Shown in pieces: positions 1 to 6,682 of a stretch of 64,000 bases of DNA (positions are counted from its first letter, which is position 1; every line of letters starts with the position of its first letter). Location of the stretch: contig NZ_VCKW01000001.1 in NCBI RefSeq assembly GCF_005889715.1, forward strand, positions 1-64,000, given 5' to 3'. The stretch comes from Actinomadura soli (GTDB lineage: Bacteria; Actinomycetota; Actinomycetes; Streptosporangiales; Streptosporangiaceae). Position numbers and translations under genes: made by a program. Under the pieces are notes generated by a model, which was not told where the DNA came from, ran no database searches, and was given only the letters and a program-made list of their open reading frames with translations.

Positions 1-127
1 TGACGTCCGCGCCTGGGTCAACGAGTGGAACACCGACCCCAAGCCGTTCGTGTGGACCAAACCCGCCGACGACATCCTCGAAACCCTCGCCGGATACTGC
101 CAACGAATTAACGACTCAAGACACTAG
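1..127 (+). CDS. Transposase C-terminal end (partial, IS630-like)
   Basis: An open frame enters from the left edge and ends at TAG 125-127. It encodes about 41 residues, beginning DVRAWVNEWN and containing PFVWTKPADDI. The pattern of Trp-Asn followed by PF.WTK and a conserved D near the end is typical of the C-terminus of IS630/Tc1-mariner DDE transposases. The catalytic core lies outside the window, so completeness cannot be judged. It borders an accessory region containing other recombination genes. Confidence 0.6.
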   Translation, partial: DVRAWVNEWNTDPKPFVWTKPADDILETLAGYCQRINDSRH

Positions 128-305
128 TTACCTGGCTCAGTACGCCGCGTCCAGCCCACCGCTTGAGGGCAGCTGGCGACAGCCCGCTGAACTTGCTTGC
201 CTCCTGGGATGGCACCCACTGGCTGTGGTCAATGTCGTACAGCAGGGCTGTCCAGCCCCAACTGATGCGATCGGTGGTGTCCTGCAGAGGGTCGACCAGG
301 ATCAC
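108..305 (-). CDS. Small hypothetical protein
   Basis: A 65-residue frame starts with GTG at 305 and overlaps the stop of the upstream ATP-binding gene by four bases (GTGA), the same coupling used between the other genes of this operon. The product contains DRISWGWTALLYDID and a basic C-terminus. No family was recognised. Its 3' end overlaps the transposase tail on the other strand, so it may have been cut or altered by that insertion. The coupling supports it as a gene; the lack of recognisable homology keeps confidence modest. Confidence 0.4.
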   Translation of the reverse strand: MILVDPLQDTTDRISWGWTALLYDIDHSQWVPSQEASKFSGLSPAALKRWAGRGVLSQVTSVLSR

Positions 306-775
306 GCGCTAACCGCCTGCTGGTTGGTGACGGCTAGCTCGGCCCACACGACCTTGCCCAAGGGCGCGACTGGGTAGAAGCCGAAGCTCACGCTGAGGGC
401 GTCCACCATCATGAGACCACGCCCGTTCTCGCGCCCCAGATTGAACGGCGGGACGTGCGGCTCACTGGGGCAGCGGTCCCACACCTCGATGGCGATCGTG
501 GACTGGAAGCCCAGCAGACGCAGCCGGATGAGCTTGGACGTGGGCAAGTGCTTCCACTGGCCGTCCGCGTACTCCTCGCACACCTGGATGGCGTTAGTCA
601 CGAGCTCTATGCCCACGGTGAGCATGTCGTCGACCACGTGCGGTGCCCGCCACCACTGGAGCGTCCGCTTCATGAAGATGCGCGCGATGGCCGTCGCGTC
701 CGGCGCAGCCACGATGTCGATGGTGTCGCTGAAACGCACCGTGTTTGTTAGGTGCGAGGCGTGTTTGCGGATCAT
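302..775 (-). CDS. GHKL ATP-binding protein, anti-sigma/RsbW-like
   Basis: This 157-residue protein has the Bergerat fold signatures: an N box ELVTN (residues 57-61), a G1-type Asp in EVWDR (Asp100) and a G2 loop GRENGRGLMMV (114-124). Such single-domain HATPase_c proteins in actinomycetes resemble anti-sigma factor kinases (RsbW/SpoIIAB), though most are uncharacterised. ATG 775 was chosen over an in-frame upstream start at 829 because it gives a four-base ATGA overlap with the preceding gene and starts directly before the domain. It is the third gene of a minus-strand operon with two resolvase-like proteins. No partner sigma factor or antagonist lies next to it. Confidence 0.8.
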   Translation of the reverse strand: MIRKHASHLTNTVRFSDTIDIVAAPDATAIARIFMKRTLQWWRAPHVVDDMLTVGIELVTNAIQVCEEYADGQWKHLPTSKLIRLRLLGFQSTIAIEVWDRCPSEPHVPPFNLGRENGRGLMMVDALSVSFGFYPVAPLGKVVWAELAVTNQQAVSA

Positions 776-1101
776 GATTCGTGCATGATGATGACGGTCA
801 CTTTCGTTGTCTCGACAAGCCGTTCCCATATGGCGTCTTGAAGGACACGGCTTTCAGCGAAGTCGGACAGGCCGCGAATAATGACGTACTTCACCGGCGT
901 CCGTTGGACTTCTGCGATCAGCTCGTTCAGACCAGGCTTTAGGCGCGCGTCCCATTCGTAGAAGACCCTGGAGAGCTCGAAGCCGCTTTGGTCGGCATAG
1001 GCTTCCAGCTCACGGCTGCGCCGGTCGGCCTCTTCGGCGGGCATGTCGTTCGGCGCGTACATGTAGCCGTAGGCGAGGGGCTGCAGGTGCAGGGTACTCA
1101 T
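772..1101 (-). CDS. Resolvase-like protein without catalytic serine (paralogue 2)
   Basis: The 109-residue product follows the layout of the N-terminal serine-recombinase (resolvase) domain: AYGYMYAPND at the start, a helix with ELEAYADQSGFELSRVF, and a later strand YVIIRGLSDFAES. In active resolvases the first strand reads Y-x-R-V-S. Here the positions of Arg and the nucleophilic Ser are Tyr15 and Pro17, so strand-exchange chemistry is not expected. No DNA-binding HTH follows. It is paralogous to the gene just upstream (1101-1421), and stop and start share one base (TGATG). A regulatory or binding role is an inference; the catalytic loss is visible. Confidence 0.7.
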   Translation of the reverse strand: MSTLHLQPLAYGYMYAPNDMPAEEADRRSRELEAYADQSGFELSRVFYEWDARLKPGLNELIAEVQRTPVKYVIIRGLSDFAESRVLQDAIWERLVETTKVTVIIMHES

Positions 1102-1421
1102 CAGTGCTGCCCCTGAATCACCCAGAGGCGAGCGCCGGTTTCCTGCTCGATGTGCTGACGCATGGCGTCCTGAAGGCCCGGCAACCTGGCGAAGTGCCAG
1201 AGTGACGGCACGAGAAGGTCTTTGACGTTGTAGCGCTTCAGCGCTTCGATCATGGTGTAAAAGGCTGGCTCCGAGCAGTTGGTGTTCTCGGTGAACACCT
1301 GATCGAGCGTGAAGCCTTCACGTTCGGCGTACACAATGAGCTGACGCCTAATACGTTGCGGCTCCTCCTCTTGATCCTCACCACCCACCACGCGCATGTA
1401 GCCGTAAATGAGGGGTCGCAT
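1101..1421 (-). CDS. Resolvase-like protein without catalytic serine (paralogue 1)
   Basis: This 106-residue protein matches the serine-recombinase N-terminal fold better than its neighbour: IYGYMRVVGGED, RRQLIVYAEREGFTLDQVF, and VKDLLVPSLWHFAR, which corresponds to the V-V-P-S-L-D-H-L-A-R strand of true resolvases. Arg10 of Y-x-R is kept but the nucleophilic Ser is Val12. A strong Shine-Dalgarno (GGAAGGAG, minus strand 1433-1426) precedes ATG 1421. It is the first gene of a coupled operon: this gene, its paralogue, the GHKL ATPase, then a small protein. It is divergent from the HTH regulator at 1645. Confidence 0.72.
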   Translation of the reverse strand: MRPLIYGYMRVVGGEDQEEEPQRIRRQLIVYAEREGFTLDQVFTENTNCSEPAFYTMIEALKRYNVKDLLVPSLWHFARLPGLQDAMRQHIEQETGARLWVIQGQH

Positions 1422-1583
1422 TGGGCTCCTTCCGGCGTAGGAACCGGCGTGACGGCGGGCTCAAGCTCCGGCACCGCCGCGCCGGTATACAGGCCAGACA
1501 AGCCGGTTGACCTGCCGAAACCCAGCGCAGGGGAGTGGCAAGAATGAGGCGGAAAAGAGGCGTGGCGCCGTTTAGCTGCGCAA

Positions 1584-1602
1584 ATAGCCGCCAGGCGGCT
1601 AT
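1584..1602. promoter_or_regulatory. Perfect 19-bp palindrome, putative operator
   Basis: ATAGCCGCC (1584-1592), one central A (1593) and GGCGGCTAT (1594-1602) form a perfect inverted repeat in the 223-bp gap between the resolvase-like operon and the HTH regulator. It ends 42 bp before the regulator start. Its position suggests an operator used by the HTH protein at 1645-2811 to control one or both divergent promoters. It could also form a short RNA hairpin. Confidence 0.5.
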
Positions 1603-1644
1603 GGTGGGACCCCCCTTGGTGGCCGCCCTAGAAGGGAAAGCGGG

Positions 1645-2811
1645 ATGGCGAGTAAACGCGTACGCCTCGCCCAACGCCGCAAATCGGCGGGTTTTACCCA
1701 AGAGCGCTTGGCTGAACGCCTGGGCGTCGAGCGATCAACGATCGTGCGCTGGGAAACGGCCGAAACGGAGCCGCAGCCGTGGGTGCGGCCCAAGCTGGCA
1801 ACCGCGCTCAAGGTGACGGCCGAAGAGCTACAGGCCATGCTCGACGACGTCACGATCACCCAGGCCAAGCCGAGCGAGCGCATGAGCTACGTGCTGGAGC
1901 ACCCTTCCTCAGTCGACCTGGTGGCGGTTGCCTTCCTGCACGAGCGCATCCGCCAGCTCGACGAGCAGTACGACAAGGCACCCTCGACCGCCCTGCTTGG
2001 TCCGGCCGGCCAAGTCCACGGTCAAGTGAAGTTCCTTCGGGAGAACGTCACCAACCCCCGTGTGCGCAGAGCGCTGTTCGAGGTGGAGGCCGAGTCCGCC
2101 ACGATCATGGGACAGCTCGTCTGGGATGTCAGCCAACGCCGCAACCACGAGGCCTCGATCACCTACCTTGACGAGGCAATCGCCGCGGCTCGTCAGGCGC
2201 GTGACGCCTGCACTGAGGCGTACGCCGTCCTCCGTAAGAGCTTCGTCGCGCTCTACGGCGACAAAGATCCCCACAAGGGCGTCGCGCTGGCCGCGGAAGC
2301 AGCCAAGGTCGCCGCGCCTGTCAGCCCGTCGCTCACTGGCCTGGGCCTGCTCCACGTCGCCGAGGGCCACGCCATGAGTGGCGAGGTCAGGGCGTGTGAG
2401 GAAGCGCTCAAGAAGGCCGAGGCCCAGCTCCACCGAGTGAGCACGCAAGATCTGGCGGCGGAGTACTACACGATTAACGAGTTCAACCGCCTGAGTGGCT
2501 CCTGCTACCTCTTCCTTGGTTTGCCGGAGCGGGCTGAGCCGATCCTGCGCTCGACCGCCAGGGCGCTCGCGCCCAAGAAGAAGAGCCAAGCCATCGCGCT
2601 CGGCAACCTCACCCTCTCACTCGTCCGGCAAGGCAAGCTCGACGAGGCTGAAACCACCATGCACCGGACGATCGACGCCGTGGAGCTGACGCGTGGCGGC
2701 GGTGGGCTTAACCTGGCATTTGCCGCTGGCCGGGAGCTCCGGCCATGGCGGCAAGAGCCATGGGTGCAGGACGTCAACGATCGCCTGTTGGCCCTCATGG
2801 CAGCGATCTAG
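1645..2811 (+). CDS. XRE-type HTH regulator with C-terminal helical repeats
   Basis: The 388-residue protein has an N-terminal helix-turn-helix at about residues 15-40 (GFTQERLAERLGVERSTIVR). A long alanine/leucine-rich helical part follows with TPR-like spacing, e.g. AIALGNLTLSLVRQGKLDEAE near residues 312-332. This architecture is common in actinobacterial orphan XRE regulators whose C-terminus senses a ligand or peptide. GAAGGGA lies 8 nt before ATG 1645. The perfect palindrome at 1584-1602 is a possible binding site. The next gene begins within a few bases, so they probably form an operon. Confidence 0.8.
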   Translation: MASKRVRLAQRRKSAGFTQERLAERLGVERSTIVRWETAETEPQPWVRPKLATALKVTAEELQAMLDDVTITQAKPSERMSYVLEHPSSVDLVAVAFLHERIRQLDEQYDKAPSTALLGPAGQVHGQVKFLRENVTNPRVRRALFEVEAESATIMGQLVWDVSQRRNHEASITYLDEAIAAARQARDACTEAYAVLRKSFVALYGDKDPHKGVALAAEAAKVAAPVSPSLTGLGLLHVAEGHAMSGEVRACEEALKKAEAQLHRVSTQDLAAEYYTINEFNRLSGSCYLFLGLPERAEPILRSTARALAPKKKSQAIALGNLTLSLVRQGKLDEAETTMHRTIDAVELTRGGGGLNLAFAAGRELRPWRQEPWVQDVNDRLLALMAAI

Positions 2812-2828
2812 CGATAGTGGTAGGGCGC

Positions 2829-3605
2829 GTGGGAAACATCGACCAGGCCAAGGCAGCCGTCCGTGACCAGGTGTGGCGGCTGCTGGAGCGCGAGGGTGCA
2901 GCGCCGGGCGGCTCGTACGGCAAGATCCCCGGCTTCCGCGGTGTTGAGGCGACGGCCGAACGATTGGGCGAACTCGACCTGTGGAAGCAGGCCCGGACGA
3001 TCAAGGCCAACCCGGACTGGGCGCAGCTTCCGGCCCGCGTCCGAGCGCTCCAGGACGGCAAGCTCCTCTATATGGCGGTGCCTCGGATGGCCACGCTGCA
3101 GCCGTTCTACCTCCTCGATCCGGCATCGCTCACCGTTCCACCCGAGCAGGCAGCCGAGAAGAAGGGCGCGGCCCAGATCGCTCGCCGTGTCGGCGTCGAG
3201 GACATGCGGCCCATCGACATCGTGGTGTGCGGCAGCGTGGCGGTGAACCGCTCCGGTGCGCGGATCGGCAAGGGCGCTGGCTACTCCGACCTTGAGGTGG
3301 CGTTGCTCATCGAGGCGGGCCTGGTGACGGACGAGACGGTCATCGTTGCGCCGGTTCACCAGCTCCAGGTCGTCGACGAGGAAATCCCCGTAGCCGAACA
3401 CGATTTCAACGTCGACCTCATCGTGACGCCTGATGAGGTGATCCGGTGCTCACGCCGTCGCCGGCCGCGGGGGCTGATCTGGGAGGATCTGTCAGCGGAG
3501 AAGGTGGCCGAGATTCCGGCGTTGGCTGACCACACATCTAAGCGCTTCGGGAATAGGCACTCATTGGACAGCGAGTCGGTGAGCAAACGTGAACTCCGAC
3601 AGTAA
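2829..3605 (+). CDS. 5-formyltetrahydrofolate cyclo-ligase-like protein
   Basis: The product (258 aa from GTG 2829) matches the MTHFS/cyclo-ligase family. The N-terminus is helical with KAAVRDQVWRLLER. The core has VVCGSVAVNRSGARIGKG followed by GYSDLEVALLIEAGL, the counterpart of the G-x-G-K-G-Y-x-D motif that binds ATP and folate. Then come TVIVAPVHQLQVV and the conserved EHDFNVDLIVTP. Canonical enzymes make 5,10-methenyl-THF from 5-formyl-THF and ATP. Its place beside an XRE regulator in a mobile region suggests an accessory role. GTG 2817 is an alternative start; neither has a strong ribosome site. Confidence 0.75.
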   Translation: MGNIDQAKAAVRDQVWRLLEREGAAPGGSYGKIPGFRGVEATAERLGELDLWKQARTIKANPDWAQLPARVRALQDGKLLYMAVPRMATLQPFYLLDPASLTVPPEQAAEKKGAAQIARRVGVEDMRPIDIVVCGSVAVNRSGARIGKGAGYSDLEVALLIEAGLVTDETVIVAPVHQLQVVDEEIPVAEHDFNVDLIVTPDEVIRCSRRRRPRGLIWEDLSAEKVAEIPALADHTSKRFGNRHSLDSESVSKRELRQ

Positions 3606-3888
3606 CGGGGCAGATCTCTCCGCTGCACTCACGGCGTACGACCGAGTAGCACTCAACCTCGACAAGCTGGATCGGGTCTGGCAGCGGATGTAGGGACTTG
3701 CTTCCTGAATCGCTGCCAAGTAACTGCAGAAGGGTCTACGTCTGCAGCTCGCTCAGCGAGGCATCGCGCGGACAGCTCATCAGGTATGTGCCAGCGGGGT
3801 CAGTAATTGTGGACTATACCGACACTCGGGAAGGACTCGGACCAGCTGGTCGGACGCTTAGCGATCGCGCAGGCGGTATAGTAAATAT
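3606..3888. other. Intergenic stretch, no convincing gene
   Basis: Composition shifts towards A+T in this 283-bp gap. One 64-codon frame (3698-3892) has no ribosome site or recognisable product and is not called. The right end carries the promoter of the next gene. Confidence 0.5.
3877..3882 (+). promoter_or_regulatory. -10 element TATAGT, probably leaderless transcript
   Basis: TATAGT ends 6 nt before ATG 3889 and there is no Shine-Dalgarno sequence upstream of the ATG. Transcription would start at or next to the A of ATG, giving a leaderless mRNA, which is common in actinobacteria. The gene at 5860-6477 has the same spacing. Confidence 0.45.
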
Positions 3889-5820
3889 ATGAGTGGTGCT
3901 TCTTCACCAGCCAGCGATCAGTCGTGGCTCGACGAGGCAGTTGCAGCCTTAAGGAAGCCGGACAAAGCCTGGTGCGATGAAGACCAGATCAGCTTCGTTG
4001 TAGCTGCGAGAGAGCTGTCGGCATGGCTTCATGACCGGCGTCCCTACGAGGGTCGACACAGGCCGGGTTGGCGGTCAGCCCTTCGTGACTTCTTTCAAGC
4101 CGCGGGGGACCTTGGTCCCGAGGCAACAAGGAGCCTCAGTGGCGAGCTGCTGCAATGTCGATCTATGGCACAGGATATACAGTCAAACCTGGCTACGCTC
4201 TCAGCGGAAAACTTCAAGGCGTGGCTGGCTAGTCAAAGCAATGCATATCGAGCAGCTTTTCTGGCTTTGATCGGTCGATTTAGTGATCCGGATGTGCGAC
4301 TCGCGGCATGGAACGATGTTCTTGCCGGGTATCGTACGTCGGTCGTTTCTCACCAAGAGTTGGCGAAGCGCCGCGACTTGTTCCTGACAGTTGTCCGCGC
4401 GGCGAACCTAAGCGCGGACCGAATAGCTAGCAATCTTCGCGGCCTGCTCTCGAACAATGCCTTTGAAATCTTTGCAACCAAGCATGCACTTGGAGACGCT
4501 GATGCCTCCCGGTCAGATGCCTATCCTCGCCCGAATAAGTCGGCGAACCTTGGCGAGAGTGAGCGCCTGTCTCTCTGTGAGCGCCTTCTAACACAGTCGC
4601 CGCAGCGAGCTCATTACGTGGTGTGGGTGGTGTTCCAGCACGCATCCATGACGCGGGTGGTGCAGACGGTTGGGCCAATTACTTATTATGATGCCGAATT
4701 GATCAAGTCTCTTTTGCAAGCTGAAGAAGATGTGCTGGAGCGGCTCCCGGAAGAACTGAGAGATAGGGAATCGCTTTTCCAGCCATCGCAGCTGCCCGAG
4801 GAGCGCGATACCGTACTGGCTCGTGTCGACCTGGGCATGAGCTCGTTTGCCGATCCCGTACTTGCGGCGCGCGAACAAGCTGACGCCGTTGTCGCACTAG
4901 CTGGCTTCCGCTTTGGCAGGCCAAGGTGGCGGATTCTCCGGGGTTACCTGCTTGCAGTGGATGGACGCATCAGGGGTGTGGGTGCGTTTATGCCGCTTCG
5001 CGACCCTGGCTCTTTGCCGGTATCTGCATCTTCTGACCCCATGAGTGATCTTCTTCAGATGGTGGAAGCTGACCTGGCGCCACATCTTCCGGTGGATAAC
5101 CTCGAACTGATCGAGCTTATTGAAGCGCTACACACTTGGCAGAAGACGGATCGGGAGGAGCCGCTCTCCTCGATAATCTTGCATGTGCGCGCCTTGGAGC
5201 TTATCGCCGCCCGTGTTACCCACGGGGCCTGGTACGAGTTCCTCGATGGCTACCTCTGTTCCTCGTGGGTGCGTGACAAGATATGGGACATGATCCACTC
5301 GGCCGCGTTTGATGCCGCCTACGGACATATTGAGGGGTTGTCGTTAGCGCAAGAGCAAGAAAGGAGGAGCCTTCAACTAGCTCTGTTTAAGAGTACGGGC
5401 TACGGCCACGAGATAGATCTTTCCAGGGCGTACGAAGCCCTCCCAAGGCTTGTTAGCATGCATCCGCCGCAGAGCGAAAGCGGGCGCGAGCTGCGGCATG
5501 TGATGAGCCTGCTGTCGTCACCAGCGAGCATATTGACCGTGCGTGACGATTTGCTTGAGCGGTGGGACATCGCGAGAGCGCGCCTGCAGCGAATCCGCAA
5601 CGCGCTGGCGCATGGTGGCCCCGTAGACGTCGACGGTGCTAAGACAGTCCATGGATTCGCGCGTCAGTTGGCAGCATGGAGTCTCAGCCGAAGCCTGGAA
5701 GGCATCTTGAAGGGCAACGGTGTAGTTGACGAGCATGATCGCTGTCGGGACGAGGCTAATTTGTGGTTCGCAGCCGTTCCGAGTGCCGCTGACGCCAAGA
5801 GTGCGATCTTTTCAAGGTAG
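3889..5820 (+). CDS. Large protein with C-terminal HEPN-like RNALAH motif
   Basis: A 643-residue protein of no family I can name. It appears soluble and largely helical. Near the C-terminus, LERWDIARARLQRIRNALAH ends in R570-N-A-L-A-H575, and the next helix is FARQLAAWSLSRSLEGIL. R-N-x3-H followed by such a helix is the active-site pattern of HEPN RNases, which occur in toxins and abortive-infection proteins such as the ApeA-type families. The first 500 residues could be the sensor part. GC content is visibly lower than in the flanking chromosome, which suggests transfer. It is convergent, 39 bp apart, with the unknown gene on the minus strand. Confidence 0.65.
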   Translation: MSGASSPASDQSWLDEAVAALRKPDKAWCDEDQISFVVAARELSAWLHDRRPYEGRHRPGWRSALRDFFQAAGDLGPEATRSLSGELLQCRSMAQDIQSNLATLSAENFKAWLASQSNAYRAAFLALIGRFSDPDVRLAAWNDVLAGYRTSVVSHQELAKRRDLFLTVVRAANLSADRIASNLRGLLSNNAFEIFATKHALGDADASRSDAYPRPNKSANLGESERLSLCERLLTQSPQRAHYVVWVVFQHASMTRVVQTVGPITYYDAELIKSLLQAEEDVLERLPEELRDRESLFQPSQLPEERDTVLARVDLGMSSFADPVLAAREQADAVVALAGFRFGRPRWRILRGYLLAVDGRIRGVGAFMPLRDPGSLPVSASSDPMSDLLQMVEADLAPHLPVDNLELIELIEALHTWQKTDREEPLSSIILHVRALELIAARVTHGAWYEFLDGYLCSSWVRDKIWDMIHSAAFDAAYGHIEGLSLAQEQERRSLQLALFKSTGYGHEIDLSRAYEALPRLVSMHPPQSESGRELRHVMSLLSSPASILTVRDDLLERWDIARARLQRIRNALAHGGPVDVDGAKTVHGFARQLAAWSLSRSLEGILKGNGVVDEHDRCRDEANLWFAAVPSAADAKSAIFSR

Positions 5821-5859
5821 AAGTGTGCACGTCTGGTCCGAGTGAGGGGCGTTTGTGAA

Positions 5860-6477
5860 TTAAGCGAATGCGGACTCGCTATAGACGACACCATTCTTGG
5901 CGTACTCTACCTCAGTAAAGTACGCCTCTTCGCCGAAGCTGTCGATAAACGGGGTCTCGGTCACATGTCGACGAACCTCGAAGCCGTGCTCTTCAAACTC
6001 TCTGTCATCAGTTGCAAACATTGGCCAATCCGCTAACACGCGTAACTCCCCGCGCTCAAACTCGGCCGTGACGATGTATCGGGCTGCCGTTAGACACCAG
6101 GTTCCTTCTAGCAGGCGGCTGTAGACATGAAACTCGATACGCGGACCTTGCTCATGGTCAAACGACGTTGACCTGCCTAACACTTTGGAGAATAATTGTC
6201 CCTTGTTGCGGCATGAGGCCATATAGGAGGTGGCTCCATGTTGGATGAAGAACATTGAGTCGCTGCCCAGGTATGTAATCGAGAGATAGGCTTTGCGTAC
6301 AGCTTCCTGGTAGGATTCCTTGTCCCGGCTTGGCCAGTCCTTCAATTCTTTTCCTGTGGAAGCATTTGAAATCCCAAGCAAGCTCGCCATCGCGCCGTTC
6401 TTCATAATCCCCTCAACGGCACCCAGGGCATCTACAGTAATTTGAAAGGTCTCATTCTGTTGCTTCGCCTTAAACAT
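5860..6477 (-). CDS. Hypothetical 205-aa protein of the low-GC island
   Basis: No family recognised. The protein begins with Gln/Asn-rich MFKAKQQNETFQ, has LSITYLGSDSMFFIQHG and later strands rich in aromatic residues (IEFHVYSRLLEGTWCLTAARYIV), and looks like a compact alpha/beta protein without membrane segments. Codon use is A+T-richer than the backbone and similar to both neighbours, so the three genes probably arrived together. There is no Shine-Dalgarno; a TATTCT hexamer lies 6 nt upstream of the ATG. It lies between the HEPN-like gene and the nuclease gene and may be a cofactor or immunity partner, which is inference only. Confidence 0.6.
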   Translation of the reverse strand: MFKAKQQNETFQITVDALGAVEGIMKNGAMASLLGISNASTGKELKDWPSRDKESYQEAVRKAYLSITYLGSDSMFFIQHGATSYMASCRNKGQLFSKVLGRSTSFDHEQGPRIEFHVYSRLLEGTWCLTAARYIVTAEFERGELRVLADWPMFATDDREFEEHGFEVRRHVTETPFIDSFGEEAYFTEVEYAKNGVVYSESAFA

Positions 6478-6483
6478 GCTATT

Positions 6484-6489
6484 AGAATA
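6484..6489 (-). promoter_or_regulatory. -10 element TATTCT of the 205-aa gene, leaderless
   Basis: On the minus strand TATTCT is followed by AATAGC and then ATG at 6477. This repeats the -10 plus 6 nt arrangement of the gene at 3889 and lacks any ribosome-binding sequence. The surrounding 6478-6560 is the most A+T-rich part of the window. Confidence 0.4.
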
Positions 6490-6682
6490 TCATTGATACC
6501 GCAATAATAAAATAGTTTCGCAGTCTGCCGTAGAATGGCGAGCGAGTGGCTTCAATCGCTAATCTACTGTGAAATGTCGGCCGATTTCTGTATCGCATCT
6601 GCCGCCGCGCCCTAGAGGCAGCTCCGAATGAAGGTGTCGTCAACGCCTAGTGTTGCCCAATCCGGCCCAAGGACCAAGGATA

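Noticed and set aside
3698-3892. 64-codon frame before the HEPN-like gene
   Set aside because: No ribosome site, no recognisable product, and it overlaps the promoter and start of the next gene.
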